Assembly: GCA_963798015.1 (NCBI GenBank)
Contig: CAWCSA010000018.1
Span: forward strand, 1-64,000
DNA from: Roseiarcus sp963798015
GTDB taxonomy: Bacteria; Pseudomonadota; Alphaproteobacteria; Rhizobiales; Beijerinckiaceae
Reading direction: 5' to 3'
Length of the DNA: 64,000 nt
The notes beneath the pieces are model-generated. The model was not told the origin of the DNA. It ran no database searches and was given only the letters and a program-made list of their open reading frames with translations. The translations under genes and the position numbers were made by a program. Below, piece after piece: positions 1-8,516 of the stretch (its first letter is position 1; each line of letters starts with the position of its first letter).

Positions 1-870
1 GCTTTCCGAGTGAGCTGGCGCGGTCGCCCACGGCGCGGCGGCTCCGCCGGGAAGAATGGTCGTCTCCGGCGCAGGCGGCAGATAACCCAGCGAGCTGTGT
101 GGGCGCACGGTGTTGAAGTGGCGCCGCCAGGCCTCGATCATCACCTGGGCCTCGGCCAGGCTGAAGAATATCTCGCCGTTGAGCAGTTCGTCTCGCAGCT
201 TGCTGTTGAAGCTCTCGCAGTAGCCATTCTCCCACGGGCTGCCGGGCTCGATGTAGGCGGTCTGGGAGCCGACGGCGGCGATCCAGGCTCGCAGCGTGAT
301 GGCGATGAACTCAGGCCCATTGTCCGACCGAACATAGGTTGGCGGCCCGCGCAGGATCATCAGATCAGCCAGGGTCTCCAGCACATCGGTGGAGTTCAGC
401 CGGCGTTTGACCCGGATCGCCAGGGCTTCGCGGGTGAACTCGTCGATCACGCAGAGCATGCGGAACTTCCTTCCATCATGGGTCCGCCTCGACGAAATCA
501 TAGGACCAGACATGGTTCGGCCCCTCGGCGCGCAGACGCACACAGGAGCCGTCATTCAGCCACAGCCGGCCGCGCTTTGGTTGTTTCTGCGGGACTTTCA
601 GCCCCTCCCGTCGCCAGATCCGCTGCACCCTCTTGACGTTCACCACCCAGCCAGCCTGGCGCAGCAGGGCCGTGATCCGCCGGTAGCCGTAGCGGCCGTA
701 AGCCTTGGCCAGCTCGACGATGTCGGCGGTCAACGCCAACTCGTCATCGCGGCCGCGGGCGGGCTTGCGCTGGGTGGACCGGGGTTGCCGGAGCACCGCG
801 CACGCGCGACGCTCCGACACCCTCAGCTCGGCCTTGATCCTGTCAACGCAGGCCCGGCGACGGGCGGGGC
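1..870 (-). pseudogene. IS3 transposase orfB, frameshifted and incomplete
   Basis: The N-terminal part (frame open near 476-868) has the HTH_21-like stretch with YGRYGYRRITALL and reaches VWSYDFVE, the first Asp of the DDE catalytic core. A single-base frameshift near 480-490 moves the rest into another frame, which carries DGRKFRMLCVIDEFTREAL, SDNGPEF (second Asp) and the ENGYCESFNSKLRDELL and LGYLPP motifs containing the catalytic Glu. The C-terminus runs off base 1. In this family orfB is normally made by a -1 frameshift from orfA, and the overlap near 871 fits that. The internal frameshift at about 485 is not part of that mechanism, so the gene is probably dead, or this is a sequencing error. 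Confidence 0.85.
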
Positions 871-1149
871 TTAGAAGTTTCCCCGGGCCGCCTCCGTCAG
901 GATCAGCTTGTCCAAGGTGAGGTCCGACACCGCTCGCCGGAGCCGCGTATTCTCCAGTTCCAAATCCTTCAGACGCCTCACCTGGTCGCTCTTCAGACCG
1001 CCATACTCCGCCCGCCAGCGGAAGTAAGTCGTCTCCGTCACCGAGATCGTCTTCACCGCCTCGGCGATCGACTTGCCCTGACCCGTCAGGACATCAACCT
1101 GACGCAACTTGGCGACGATCTCCTCCGGCTTGTGGCGCTTGATGCCCAT
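871..1149 (-). CDS. IS3 orfA, HTH protein
   Basis: 92-residue protein starting MGIKRHKPEEIVAKLRQ. It has a helix-turn-helix region (GKSIAEAVKTISVTETTYFRWRAEYGG) followed by a leucine-rich coiled coil (LKDLELENTRLRRAVSDLTLDKLIL), the usual IS3 orfA plan for end binding and dimerisation. The start at 1149 was chosen over an in-frame ATG further upstream because that one lies inside the IS end, and the MGIKRHK start matches this family. The gene ends at the orfB overlap. Confidence 0.85.
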   Translation of the reverse strand: MGIKRHKPEEIVAKLRQVDVLTGQGKSIAEAVKTISVTETTYFRWRAEYGGLKSDQVRRLKDLELENTRLRRAVSDLTLDKLILTEAARGNF

Positions 1150-1197
1150 CGCTCCATCTCCAAAAAATGGTCCTCGGACCAACATACGGGATGGATC

Positions 1198-1563
1198 ACT
1201 TCAAGGGGGGCAGACCACCTGCGCAACGGCGCGCCTTTCGTCGAACTACCGCCCGCCTTCCGGGCTCTGCAACAGCGCATGCTCAAAACGGCGGGCGGCG
1301 ACCGCGAGATGGTCGAGATCCTGGCCCTGGTCCTCCAGCATGACGAACAGGCCGTGCTCGCCGCGGTCGAACTGGCGCTGGAGGCAGGCGCCCCGACGAA
1401 GACGCATATCCTGAACCTGCTGCACCGCTTGGTCGACGGGAAGCCAACGGACGCGCCTACGATAAAGGCGCCCCAGGCTCTGACGCTGACTACCGAACCA
1501 CGAGCCGACGTTGAGCGATACGACGCCCTCCGTAAGGCCAGGGAGGCGCACCATGCGTCATAA
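1198..1563 (+). pseudogene. istA: istA C-terminal fragment
   Basis: Encodes the last part of an IS21 transposase, from LRNGAPFVELPPAF to VREARHAS-like (here KAREAHHAS). It aligns almost residue for residue with the end of the complete istA at 55602-57134. The catalytic domain is missing because the IS3 element replaced everything upstream. As in the intact copy, the stop overlaps the istB start (ATG at 1553). Confidence 0.85.
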
Positions 1564-1575
1564 TCCCGCCAGCGG

Positions 1576-2876
1576 GGGAGTGTCAGAAATCTTGTGTGCC
1601 GAGCCGGTTTAGCCATCACGCTTTAACGAACCTGTCGTCGAACATGATAGCGAATTGGGTCTTGGCCTCGCACCATTCGCGTGGCGGCATTTTCCATGTC
1701 TGCGCGACCTGGCGCAAGACGAGATACAGCAATTTGATTGCAGCGTCATCGGTTGGAAAATGCCCTCTCGTTCGCACGGCGCGCCGCAGTTTGGCGTTCA
1801 AGGATTCGATGGCGTTCGTGGTGTAAATGATGCGCCGCACAGCGACGGGAAAGGCGAAGAACGGGATGACATGTTCCCAGTTTCGCCGCCAGCTCGGCGC
1901 GATTGCCGGATACTTGCGGCCCCAGACGCCGGCGTTGAAATCCTCGAGCGCTCTGCGGGCCACATCCGCGTCCGTCGCCCGGTAGATCGCTTTGAGTTCG
2001 GCGGCGATCGGCTTGCGGTCCTTCCATGAGGCGAAATCCATGGAATTGCGGATGAGATGGACGATGCAGGTCTGCACGATCGTCGGCGGAAACACGGCGG
2101 CGATCGCCGCGGGAAATCCCTTCAGGCCATCGACGACGGCGATCAGAATGTCCTCGACGCCGCGGTTCTTGAGTTCGGTCATGACGCGCAACCAGAATTT
2201 GGCCCCTTCCGAGGTCTCGACCCAAAGGCCCAGGATGTCCTTGGTTCCTTCCGGCGTGACGCCGAGCGCGACATAGACGGCCTTGTTGCGAACGAGCCCC
2301 TCGTCGCGGATTTTGACCCGCAGCGCGTCGAAGAAAACCAGCGGATACATCGGTTCCAGCGGCCGGTTCTGCCATTCGGCCACCGTCTCCAGAACGGCGT
2401 CCGTCACCGTCGAAATGAGATCGGGCGAGACCTCAAGGCCATAAAGCTCCAGAAGATGGCCCTGGATCTCGCGAACGGTCATGCCGCGCGCATACATCGA
2501 CACGATCTTCTCGTCGAAGCCAGGAAACCGTCGCTGATAGCGCGCAATCAGCTTCGGATCGAACGTCCCCTCCCGGTCACGAGGAATGCGCAGATCGAGC
2601 TTCGAGGTCTCGGTCAGCACCGTCTTCTTCGAATAACCGTTGCGGCTGTTGCGCTTCCCCGCCGCTGCCTCACCATCCAGATGGTCATCGATCTCCGCGT
2701 TCAAAACGCGCTCCGCCAATGCCTTCTTCAGCTCGTCGAATAGCCCATCCTTGGCGAAAACAGCCTGCGGGTCACGCCCCATCAGCAAACCGTCCAGCGT
2801 GTCTTTCTTGATTGCCATAGCGCCCTCCATCGGCGTCACTATGACCCCACACACAAGATTCCTGACAGTCCCGCCA
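1576..2876 (-). mobile_element. IS256-family element with 8-bp target duplication
   Basis: The ends are inverted repeats: left GGGAGTGTCAGAAATCTTGTG from 1576, and right, read inward from 2872, GGGACTGTCAGGAATCTTGTG. The octamer GCCAGCGG stands just outside both ends (1568-1575 and 2877-2884), which gives the exact insertion point inside istB of IS21 copy 1. About 1.3 kb with a single intact transposase gene, so it may be active. Confidence 0.9.
1616..2818 (-). CDS. IS256-family transposase
   Basis: 400-residue mutator-type DDE transposase starting MAIKKDTLDGLLMGRDPQ. Visible family features are the N-terminal GKRNSRNGYSKKTV region, LRIPRDREGTFDP, the first catalytic Asp region (YPLVFFDALRVKIRD), the VDGLKGFPAAI stretch with the second Asp followed by the C-x2-H-like TCIVHLIRNS block, and TTNAIESLN carrying the catalytic Glu. 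The length is typical for the family. The start at 2818 is preferred to the ATG at 2914 because 2914 lies beyond the element's end. Confidence 0.93.
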   Translation of the reverse strand: MAIKKDTLDGLLMGRDPQAVFAKDGLFDELKKALAERVLNAEIDDHLDGEAAAGKRNSRNGYSKKTVLTETSKLDLRIPRDREGTFDPKLIARYQRRFPGFDEKIVSMYARGMTVREIQGHLLELYGLEVSPDLISTVTDAVLETVAEWQNRPLEPMYPLVFFDALRVKIRDEGLVRNKAVYVALGVTPEGTKDILGLWVETSEGAKFWLRVMTELKNRGVEDILIAVVDGLKGFPAAIAAVFPPTIVQTCIVHLIRNSMDFASWKDRKPIAAELKAIYRATDADVARRALEDFNAGVWGRKYPAIAPSWRRNWEHVIPFFAFPVAVRRIIYTTNAIESLNAKLRRAVRTRGHFPTDDAAIKLLYLVLRQVAQTWKMPPREWCEAKTQFAIMFDDRFVKA

Positions 2877-3729
2877 GCCAGCGGCGCCATCATCATCATG
2901 CTGCGCACCCTCAAAATGCACGGTATGGCTCAAGCCGTCGGCGATCTGACCGAACAAGGCTCCCCGGCCTTCGAAGCCGCTGTGCCGATCCTGTCGCAGC
3001 TTCTGAAGGCGGAGACGGCCGACAGAGAGGTCAGATCAACAGCCTACCAGCTCAAGGCGGCGCGCTTTCCGACGTATCGCGACCTCGCCGGCTTCGACTT
3101 CGCCAGCAGCGAGGTCAACGAGGCGCTCGTTGCGCCAGCTCCACCGATGCGAGTTCCTGGAAGATGCTCACAATGTCGTCCTGGTCGGCGGCCCCGGCAC
3201 AGGTAAAACGCATCTCGCCACGGCGATCGGCGTCCAGGCCATCGAGCATTACCGCAAGCGACGTCCGGTTCTTCTCCACGGTCGAACTCGTCAACGCCCT
3301 CGAACAAGAGAAGCTTCAGGGCAAACCAGGCCAGATCGCCGCCCGGCTCACCCACTCCGATCTCGTCATCCTCGACGAGCTTGGCTACCTGCCGTTCAGC
3401 GCCTCCGGCGGGGCCTTGCTCTTCCATCTGCTGAGCAAGCTCTACGAGCGCACCAGCGTCATCATCACGACCAATCTCAGCTTCGGCGAGTGGGCCTCCG
3501 TGTTCGGCGACCCGAAGATGACGACCGCGCTGCTCGATCGTCTTACCTACCGCTGCCACATCCTCGAAACAGGAAACGACAGCTTCCGCTTCAAAAACAG
3601 CTCGGCGAATGCCGCCAAACCCGCAAAGGAGAAATCTCGGAACTTGACGAACGCCTGACCACAAAACCATCATCAAGCCGGGTCAGTTCTCAATGGAAAT
3701 CCCGGGTCAAATCTCAACGGAAATCAACA

Positions 3730-3824
3730 AGCTCTCGTGCTGTCCTGGCGAAATTCTTGGTGCCCTTCTTGCGGCCACCGCGCCGTTCCCCTGGAGCTGA
3801 TCCTCGTGCTGGCGTGGTTCCCAT
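3730..3824 (-). pseudogene. N-terminal fragment of a small basic protein (RGGRKKGTKN motif)
   Basis: Reads MGTTPARGSAPGERRGGRKK then GTKN before it runs into the IS21 right end at 3729. The arginine/glycine-rich RGGRKxGTKN start is common at the N-terminus of short conserved phage- and plasmid-borne proteins of unknown function. Only about 30 residues survive, so this is a gene cut by the IS21 insertion. Family assignment is tentative. Confidence 0.45.
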
Positions 3825-3964
3825 GTTTGCTACTTTTGCTTTTATTTGCAAACGGTTTTTTGGGAAAGCGGCAGCAGCCCCATTACCCAAGGGGCTTGCT
3901 ATCACTCGGACAACGGGCTGATGCAGCTCGCCGTCTCCGGCCCTGCGTCTGGGAAATGGCCGGG

Positions 3965-4257
3965 TTATGTGGCCCGGGACGCGCGATTTCCGTAATTGGA
4001 AAGATGCTTGCCGTCAAGCCGCTCATCTCTGATCGCCTTCTTCACCCAGTCCAGGGGCAGGGAGATTGGCGAGCTGCCCATCCGCTTGCCCTTGAGCCTG
4101 ATCAGCACCGTCTTGGCGTTGATCGTCTTTATCACGACCCCATTGTGGCCCACGAACGGCCCGTCGATTACATAGACCCTCACGCCCTTCTTGACCCACC
4201 GTGGCAGGTAATATTTCTGCCCTGGCTCGAAGATTACCTCGTCGAACTCGCCGGCAG
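3965..4257 (-). pseudogene. NusG-like KOW-domain protein, C-terminal fragment
   Basis: The reading frame from about 4257 gives FDEVIFEPGQKYYLPRWVKK followed by GVRVYVIDGPFVGHNGVV. This resembles the linker and KOW domain of NusG-type antitermination factors, which bind ribosomal protein S10 or Rho. The NGN domain upstream is missing: the frame meets IS256-type transposase sequence at about 4258. In accessory DNA such genes are often specialised NusG paralogues that help transcribe long foreign operons. It is broken here, and the family call rests on the short KOW pattern only. Confidence 0.45.
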
Positions 4258-4555
4258 TGGTCAGAGCTGGAAGGAACTGCTTGTCGATCTGAAGGCGCGG
4301 GGTCTAACGATTGCGCCTGACATCGCGGTGGGCGACGGCGCGCTTGGCTTCTGGAAGGCCCTGGACGAAGTTTTTCCCTCGACCCGCCACCAGCGGTGTT
4401 GGCAGCACAAGACGCTGAACGTGCTCGACAAGCTACCGAAGTCCGTTCAGCCCAACGCGCATCAGGATCTGCGCGAAATCTGGCTGTCCGAGAACCGCGC
4501 GACCGCCGAAGCCGGGATGATAATCTTCGCGAAGAAATATGCTCCAAAATACGAC

Positions 4556-4759
4556 TGTGATTGTATGGATGCTGCTTAGAGGGCTTGACCCCAAATTACG
4601 AGTGACCCCGTGTCATGGCCTTGACGTGTCGGCCTTCCAAGCAGCACCTGTTGGTCGAACGGACCGTGACTTCATAGGAGCTTGAGGGCAACCGTCCCTT
4701 CACAGTCCTGTCCGCCCGTTGGATCGCCAGGCTCGTCATCCAGCCTGGAGCCTCATGTC
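4556..4759 (+). ncRNA. Candidate bridge RNA region of IS110-type element A
   Basis: In IS110-group elements the long 5' non-coding end encodes a bridge RNA with a target-binding loop followed by a donor-binding loop (established for IS621). Here GGCCTTGACG at 4617-4626 matches 9 of 10 bases of the complement of the actual insertion site (CGACAAGGCC), and CTTCATAGGAGC at 4670-4681 matches 11 of 12 bases of the donor right end. The order target-like then donor-like is the known one. The RNA itself, its promoter and its fold are inferred; only the short matches are seen. Confidence 0.5.
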
Positions 4760-5833
4760 ATGACCAATACTTTACCCAGCACCGGCATCATCGTCGGCGT
4801 CGATACCCATAAGCTCAGCCATGCCGCCGTCGCTATCAACGGGATTGGCGCTCGCCTCGATGCCGTGTCAATCCCGGCCAATGGCAAAGGATATAAGGCA
4901 CTTCAGGCCTGGGCGCAGGCCCTGGGGCCGGTCCGGGCATTCGGCGTCGAGGGAACCGGATCTTACGGCGCCGGATTATCCAGGTTCTTGTCCGAGCACG
5001 GCCACACGGTTTTGGACGTTAATCGCCCCAACCGCCAACTGCGGCATCAAAAGGGCAAGGACGATCCGCTTGATGCCGAGAGCGCCGCCCGAGCCGTGCT
5101 GTCCGGCCAGGCAACCACCTTGCCGAAGTCTGGCACCGGCACCGTCGAGATGATCCGCCATCTCAAAGTGGCCCGCGATACGGCGGTCAAAGCACGGACT
5201 CAGGCCATGCAGACGTTGAAAGCAATCATCGTCAGCTCTCCGCTCGCCTTGCGCGAGAAGCTCGACAGCCTGGCGGGCAAGATGACCCTGGTGCGTCATC
5301 TGGCCGCCTTGCGTCCAGGCCCGCTGACCTCAACCACAGCTTCGGCCAAGACGAGCCTTCGGGCAACCGCCCAGCGCTGGCTGGCGCTTGACGCAGAAGT
5401 CAAAGAACATGACGCCAGCCTCGATCGGCTCACAAGGCAACTCGCGCCCGAACTGGTCGAAGCGCATGGGATGGGAGTGGGCACGGCTGCCGAGATGCTG
5501 CTGACCGTCGGCGACAATGCTGAGCGAATTCGCTCCGAAGGAGCTCTGGCCAAGTTGTGTGGCGCCTGCCCAATCCCGGCGTCCAGCGGAAAAACAACCC
5601 GGAACCGGCTTAACCGCGGTGGTAATCGCCAGGCCAACGCCGCCCTCTACCGCGTCGTCATCGTGCGCATGCGCACTCACCAGCCTACGCTGGACTACGT
5701 GCAGCGGCGCAAAGCCGAGGGGAAAAGCAAACTTGAGATTATCCGCTGCCTGAAGCGCTTCGTCGTCCGCGAAATCTACGGTTATCTATGCCGCTCGCCC
5801 AATACGGCAGACCTACCGAAAACCGATGCTTGA
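4760..5833 (+). CDS. IS110-family recombinase (DEDD/RuvC-like)
   Basis: 357 residues starting MTNTLPSTGIIVGVDTHK. The N-terminal RuvC-like DEDD domain shows VDTHK (Asp near 15), GVEGTGSYG (Glu near 63) and KDDPLDAESAARA (Asps near 107-111). The C-terminal transposase_20 domain has MGVGTAAEMLLTVGD and CPIPASSGKTTRNRLNRGG, where the Ser near 274 is the probable nucleophile. Length and order are normal and the gene is intact. An in-frame start at 4682 would extend it into the non-coding end, so the ATG at 4760 is preferred. Confidence 0.92.
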   Translation: MTNTLPSTGIIVGVDTHKLSHAAVAINGIGARLDAVSIPANGKGYKALQAWAQALGPVRAFGVEGTGSYGAGLSRFLSEHGHTVLDVNRPNRQLRHQKGKDDPLDAESAARAVLSGQATTLPKSGTGTVEMIRHLKVARDTAVKARTQAMQTLKAIIVSSPLALREKLDSLAGKMTLVRHLAALRPGPLTSTTASAKTSLRATAQRWLALDAEVKEHDASLDRLTRQLAPELVEAHGMGVGTAAEMLLTVGDNAERIRSEGALAKLCGACPIPASSGKTTRNRLNRGGNRQANAALYRVVIVRMRTHQPTLDYVQRRKAEGKSKLEIIRCLKRFVVREIYGYLCRSPNTADLPKTDA

Positions 5834-6144
5834 CCTTTATAGGAGCATCAAGGCCGTCGACTGTCTGCTCAAGGATCGCGACACGTTGTTGACGTTCTTC
5901 GATTTCCCCGCCGAGCATTGGACCCATCTGCGGACGTCGAATCCAATTGAAAGCGCCTTCGCGACGGTTCGGCATCGCACGGTTCGCACGAAGGGTGCGC
6001 TTTCGCAGGGCACGGCGCGGCTCATGGTGTTCAAGCTGATCATGGCGGCTGCGAAAAGCTGGCGGCACCTGCGAGGACAAAATCAGTTGCCCAAGATCGT
6101 CCGTTGTAGTGCGGTACGGTTTTGAGACACCCGACTGCGCTTGC

Positions 6145-7071
6145 TCAGGCCGCCAAGGGTAAGGTGGCTGCGAAGGTCGGGTCAATTGCAATTCGTGGCA
6201 TGGTTTGTTCCTCTCTGAGCCTCGCGGGCGTTTTGTATCCATGGCGCGCGACGAGCCAAGTTTCATTGTAGCGCCTGGCGAATGCGACGAGCTCGGCGCG
6301 TAGTTCCTCGATGGTTTTGAACGTCCGCACCCAGAGCAAGTTTTCCTTCAAGGTTCGGATGAAGCGCTCGGCGACGCCATTGCCCTCGGGTTGGCGCACG
6401 AAGGACGGCGAAGCTTCGATGCCCAGACATTTAATCTCGTCCTGGAAATCGCCGGACATGGAATTGGAGCCATGATCGTGACGCAGCTTGAGCCCACGCG
6501 CCACGCCGGGCGCGATGGCGCCGAAGCACCGAAGCACCCCCTGCCGGACCGGCTCGAGCGCCTCGAAGCGATTGGCTGAACGCGCGGCGTGAATGCCGAC
6601 GATTTCTGAGTTCGCGTGTTCGACGGCGACGAAAACATAGGCCCGCCCTTCCTCGAGGGTGACGGTCTGGCTCATGTCCGTTCCCCACATTTCATTGACC
6701 TTGTCGGTGACGATGGTTCCCTCGTGCGTCTTCTGTTGGTTGCGCCCAACCCGATGGGGCGCGAGCAAGCCGTTCTCTCCCATCACCCGGCGCACGCGGC
6801 GAGGGCTCGAACGAACCCCGGCAACCCGCAGTCGCGCCCATAGTTTGCGATAGCCTTCGCCATGAAAGTCGGACGCTTCGATTTCCCGGCGGATATGATC
6901 GGCCAGGTCAGCATCCCGACAAGGGCCTGTCGGACCGCGGCGACGGGTGATCGCAGGCGAGGTCGTTCGCTTGAGAAAACGATACACGCCGGCGCGCGAA
7001 ACACGCCACGCGCGCGAGACCCGCGCCAGGCCATAAGAACGAGACGTGGAAGGCGAGACCGTCTGGCTCAT
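6145..7071 (-). CDS. IS3-type transposase, orfB (rve integrase core)
   Basis: 308-residue protein starting MSQTVSPSTSRSYGLARVSR. It has an HTH_21-like region (HGEGYRKLWARLRVAGVRSSP) and an rve core: WGTDMSQTVTLEEGRAYVFV (first Asp), LRHDHGSNSMSGDFQ (second Asp), and GNGVAERFIRTLKENLLW (Glu). The end is RYNETWLVARHGYKTPARLREE. It overlaps orfA by 4 bp (ATGA), giving translational coupling rather than the usual frameshift. It is full length, unlike the truncated copy at 41608. Confidence 0.92.
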   Translation of the reverse strand: MSQTVSPSTSRSYGLARVSRAWRVSRAGVYRFLKRTTSPAITRRRGPTGPCRDADLADHIRREIEASDFHGEGYRKLWARLRVAGVRSSPRRVRRVMGENGLLAPHRVGRNQQKTHEGTIVTDKVNEMWGTDMSQTVTLEEGRAYVFVAVEHANSEIVGIHAARSANRFEALEPVRQGVLRCFGAIAPGVARGLKLRHDHGSNSMSGDFQDEIKCLGIEASPSFVRQPEGNGVAERFIRTLKENLLWVRTFKTIEELRAELVAFARRYNETWLVARHGYKTPARLREEQTMPRIAIDPTFAATLPLAA

Positions 7072-7460
7072 CGTCTCGACCTCCTTCGGGCCAAAGGGCT
7101 TTTGGCCTCCATGGCGGCGATCTTGGCCGACAGCAATTCGTTGTCCATGGTGATCGCGCCCACCTTGGATTTCAGTCGGGCGATTTCATCCTCGCGATCG
7201 TCGCGCTCGCGTTCCTTCAGGGCTGACGCCGCGCCGGCGAGCGCTCGCTCCCGCCATTCGGTCAGCTTGGCCACTGAGACATTCGCTTCCCGGGCGACAA
7301 CATCCAATGGTTCGCCCCGCAACAAGCGCGCCACCACCGCCATCTTGCGTTGGACCGAATAGCGCTTCGCTCCTGCATCGACGCCCGAGGGGGCGCCTGC
7401 GCCAGCTATCGGGGAGCGCTCCGGCGCCCCCTCGGGATTCAGTCCTGCATCAATCGTCAT
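7068..7460 (-). CDS. IS3-type orfA, HTH/coiled-coil protein
   Basis: 130 residues. After a Gly/Pro-rich N-terminus comes KRYSVQRKMAVVARLLRG and a helix-turn-helix (EPLDVVAREANVSVAKLTEW), then a long acidic/basic coiled coil (ERERDDREDEIARLKSKVG) ending in ARRRSRR. This is the DNA-binding partner of orfB, with which it overlaps. The start at 7460 follows an ACCGGAGG-like ribosome binding site seen as cctccgg on the plus strand. Confidence 0.88.
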   Translation of the reverse strand: MTIDAGLNPEGAPERSPIAGAGAPSGVDAGAKRYSVQRKMAVVARLLRGEPLDVVAREANVSVAKLTEWRERALAGAASALKERERDDREDEIARLKSKVGAITMDNELLSAKIAAMEAKSPLARRRSRR

Positions 7461-7598
7461 TTCAAAACCTCCGGTTGCGGTTCAATTACCGCAGCCAGAT
7501 GTCTCAGCTAACCGTGACGCACCCCACCCAAGATCGTCCGTGGTGTAAAATTCCACGACGGAATCGAAGTCGCGAACAAAGAAATGTCCGCCGCTTGA

Positions 7599-7923
7599 TC
7601 CATGCCGTCACCTAAATTCGTGCATAGCTCCTTGCTGGCGAAGGGCGGCCTGCATGCGTCGCCAACCGTAGCGTTCGAACGCGTCGCGGATCGCCTGCCG
7701 GTCAAATGTTAAGCCGCCCCATGTCCGCCCCCAGGGGCCCACTCCATCAAGGGGTCGTTATTGCAAGCGATTTTGCATGCTCGGTGCTGATTTGCGCCGG
7801 TCCCCCCGCCCTTCGCCTTCTGGGTCTCTCCTTAAGAAGCTGGCCGGCCTTACGCTCGGCACGGAGCCGGATCATGGGGCCGAGTAGGCGCGAAATAGGG
7901 GACGCGGGCGGGCGCGCTAAGCG
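7599..7923. other. Intergenic stretch with a short coding remnant
   Basis: Contains the far end of the old IS256-type element (no clear inverted repeat seen). A short minus-strand frame, 7613-7735, reads GPWGRTWGGLTFDRQAIRD then AFERYGWRRMQAALRQQG. It looks like the tail of a small gene but has no convincing start. Nothing else is recognised. Confidence 0.35.
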
Positions 7924-8316
7924 CTAGCCGATTCGGCGACGAGGCGACGGATTGATGTCGTCACGGTTAAGAACCGCGACGAGGCTCGTTGGGGTCTCGG
8001 CTGTCCGGGACCGAACGCGCAGCACTAATCGATCGAGGTTAGTCAGCTCCGTGCCATCGCGGGCGCGATCGGCAGGGCGCACCGTATCCGATGCGCCTTG
8101 ACGGAGGCCCAGCCTCCTCTGCGCTTCGAGAAAGCTCGCGTCTATCTCGCGGACCACCAGCCCATAGAGAGCTTTGGCCCTGCGAGAACGCATTTGCGCG
8201 GCAAGCTCAGCCAAATACACGGCTTCGTCGTGCGCGCGAAGACCAAATCGAGTGATCAGGTCAGTCGCAACTGCCGCGACCTCATCCCTGCGCGGATCAA
8301 AGAACTGCGGTCGCAT
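7924..8316 (-). CDS. Conserved-looking hypothetical protein
   Basis: 130 residues from MRPQFFDPRRDEVAAVATDL. The middle is helical and regular (HDEAVYLAELAAQMRSRRAKALYGLVVREIDASF), followed by a charged, low-complexity tail. No catalytic motif is recognised. The start at 8316 is chosen over an ATG at 8418 because the extra N-terminus looks unlike coding sequence. Similar short alpha-helical proteins are common next to mobile DNA in Hyphomicrobiales; the function is unknown. Confidence 0.5.
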   Translation of the reverse strand: MRPQFFDPRRDEVAAVATDLITRFGLRAHDEAVYLAELAAQMRSRRAKALYGLVVREIDASFLEAQRRLGLRQGASDTVRPADRARDGTELTNLDRLVLRVRSRTAETPTSLVAVLNRDDINPSPRRRIG

Positions 8317-8516
8317 CGAGAAGCCCTCGAAGTTGCCGGCCACAACGCCTGAGCAGGCGAGTAGCTGTTCAAACCAACAAAGGCGCGGCACTGAGTCAAG
8401 CGCAAGCTCAGCCGGCACAGGTCTTAGTCACCGCTCTTTCATCGAAGATACACATGGGCATGATCTCCTGCAGCCTGAAAACGAACTCGGCTTGCTCCAG
8501 ATCATCCCGCCGGCCG

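Larger units (their letters stand above)
1..1197 (-). mobile_element. IS3-family element (IS407-like), cut by window edge
   Basis: Two-gene IS3 layout on the minus strand (orfA 871-1149, orfB 1-870). The element's start is at about 1197, where the sequence reads ...GGGATGGATCA before IS21 sequence begins, fitting the TG...CA ends of the family. The other end lies outside the window. It is inserted in the istA gene of an IS21 element, whose C-terminal part resumes at about 1198. The exact right boundary and the target duplication cannot be fixed because one end is missing. Confidence 0.8.
1553..3658 (+). pseudogene. istB: istB ATPase, split by IS256 and frameshifted
   Basis: Begins MRHNPASG at 1553, is interrupted at 1576, and resumes at 2885 as AIIIMLRTLKMHGMAQAV. 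The P-loop GGPGTGKTHLATAIG (near 3184-3230) and Walker B VILDELGYLPF (near 3367) are both present. Two frame changes are needed, one near 3130 (before RQLHRCEFLEDAHN) and one near 3260 (before VRFFSTVELVNA). The sister gene at 54818-55612 reads through both points without a break, so this copy is inactive. Confidence 0.88.
1198..3729 (+). mobile_element. IS21-family remnant, copy 1 (damaged)
   Basis: Contains the last 118 codons of istA, then istB, then the right end. It is the sister of the intact element at 54747-57246 and lies in the opposite orientation. The left half was lost to the IS3 element at 1-1197, and istB was opened by the IS256 element at 1576-2876. The right end near 3680-3729 repeats the two short blocks (GGGTCAgttctcaatGGAAAT and GGGTCAaatctcaacGGAAAT) also seen at the ends of the intact copy, which are the likely transposase-binding sites. 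The terminus ...GGAAATCAACA at 3729 matches the other copy. Confidence 0.85.
4556..5849 (+). mobile_element. IS110-type element A, precise insertion
   Basis: The host transposase frame reads ...AAATACGAC up to 4555 and AAGGCCGTC from 5850. Removing 4556-5849 restores KYDKAVDCL, so both boundaries are set to within a base or two, with no obvious target duplication, as expected for this family. The recombinase occupies 4760-5833. The non-coding part is almost entirely 5' (about 204 bp), with only 16 bp after the stop. A 12-bp block at 4670-4681 (CTTCATAGGAGC) nearly repeats the right end at 5835-5846 (CTTTATAGGAGC). Confidence 0.88.
6104..7526 (-). mobile_element. IS3-like two-gene element, copy 1, inside the IS256 remnant
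   Basis: Ends are imperfect inverted repeats: left TGCGGTACGGTTTTGAGACA-like from 6104, right (reverse) GGGGTGCGTCACGGTTAGCTGAGACA. The 14-mer CCCAAGATCGTCCG lies at both flanks (6090-6103 and 7527-7540). One copy is needed to continue the host frame PKIVRGVKFHDG. A 14-bp duplication is longer than the 3-5 bp usual for IS3. orfA and orfB are both intact. A second copy lies at 39597-42379 in the opposite orientation. Confidence 0.85.
4258..7598 (+). pseudogene. IS256-type transposase remnant split by two other IS elements
   Basis: Three blocks join into one C-terminal two-thirds of an IS256-type transposase. Block 1 (4258-4555) carries GQSWKELLVDLKARGLTIAP, VGDGALGFWKAL and QRCWQHKTLNVLDKLPKS. 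Block 2 (5850-6103) carries KAVDCLLKDRDTLLTFFDFP, TSNPIESAFATVRHRT (catalytic Glu) and WRHLRGQNQLPKIVR. Block 3 (7541-7598) ends GVKFHDGIEVANKEMSAA. It differs from the IS256 transposase at 1616-2818. The 5' part was lost at the junction with the NusG-like fragment. Confidence 0.85.
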
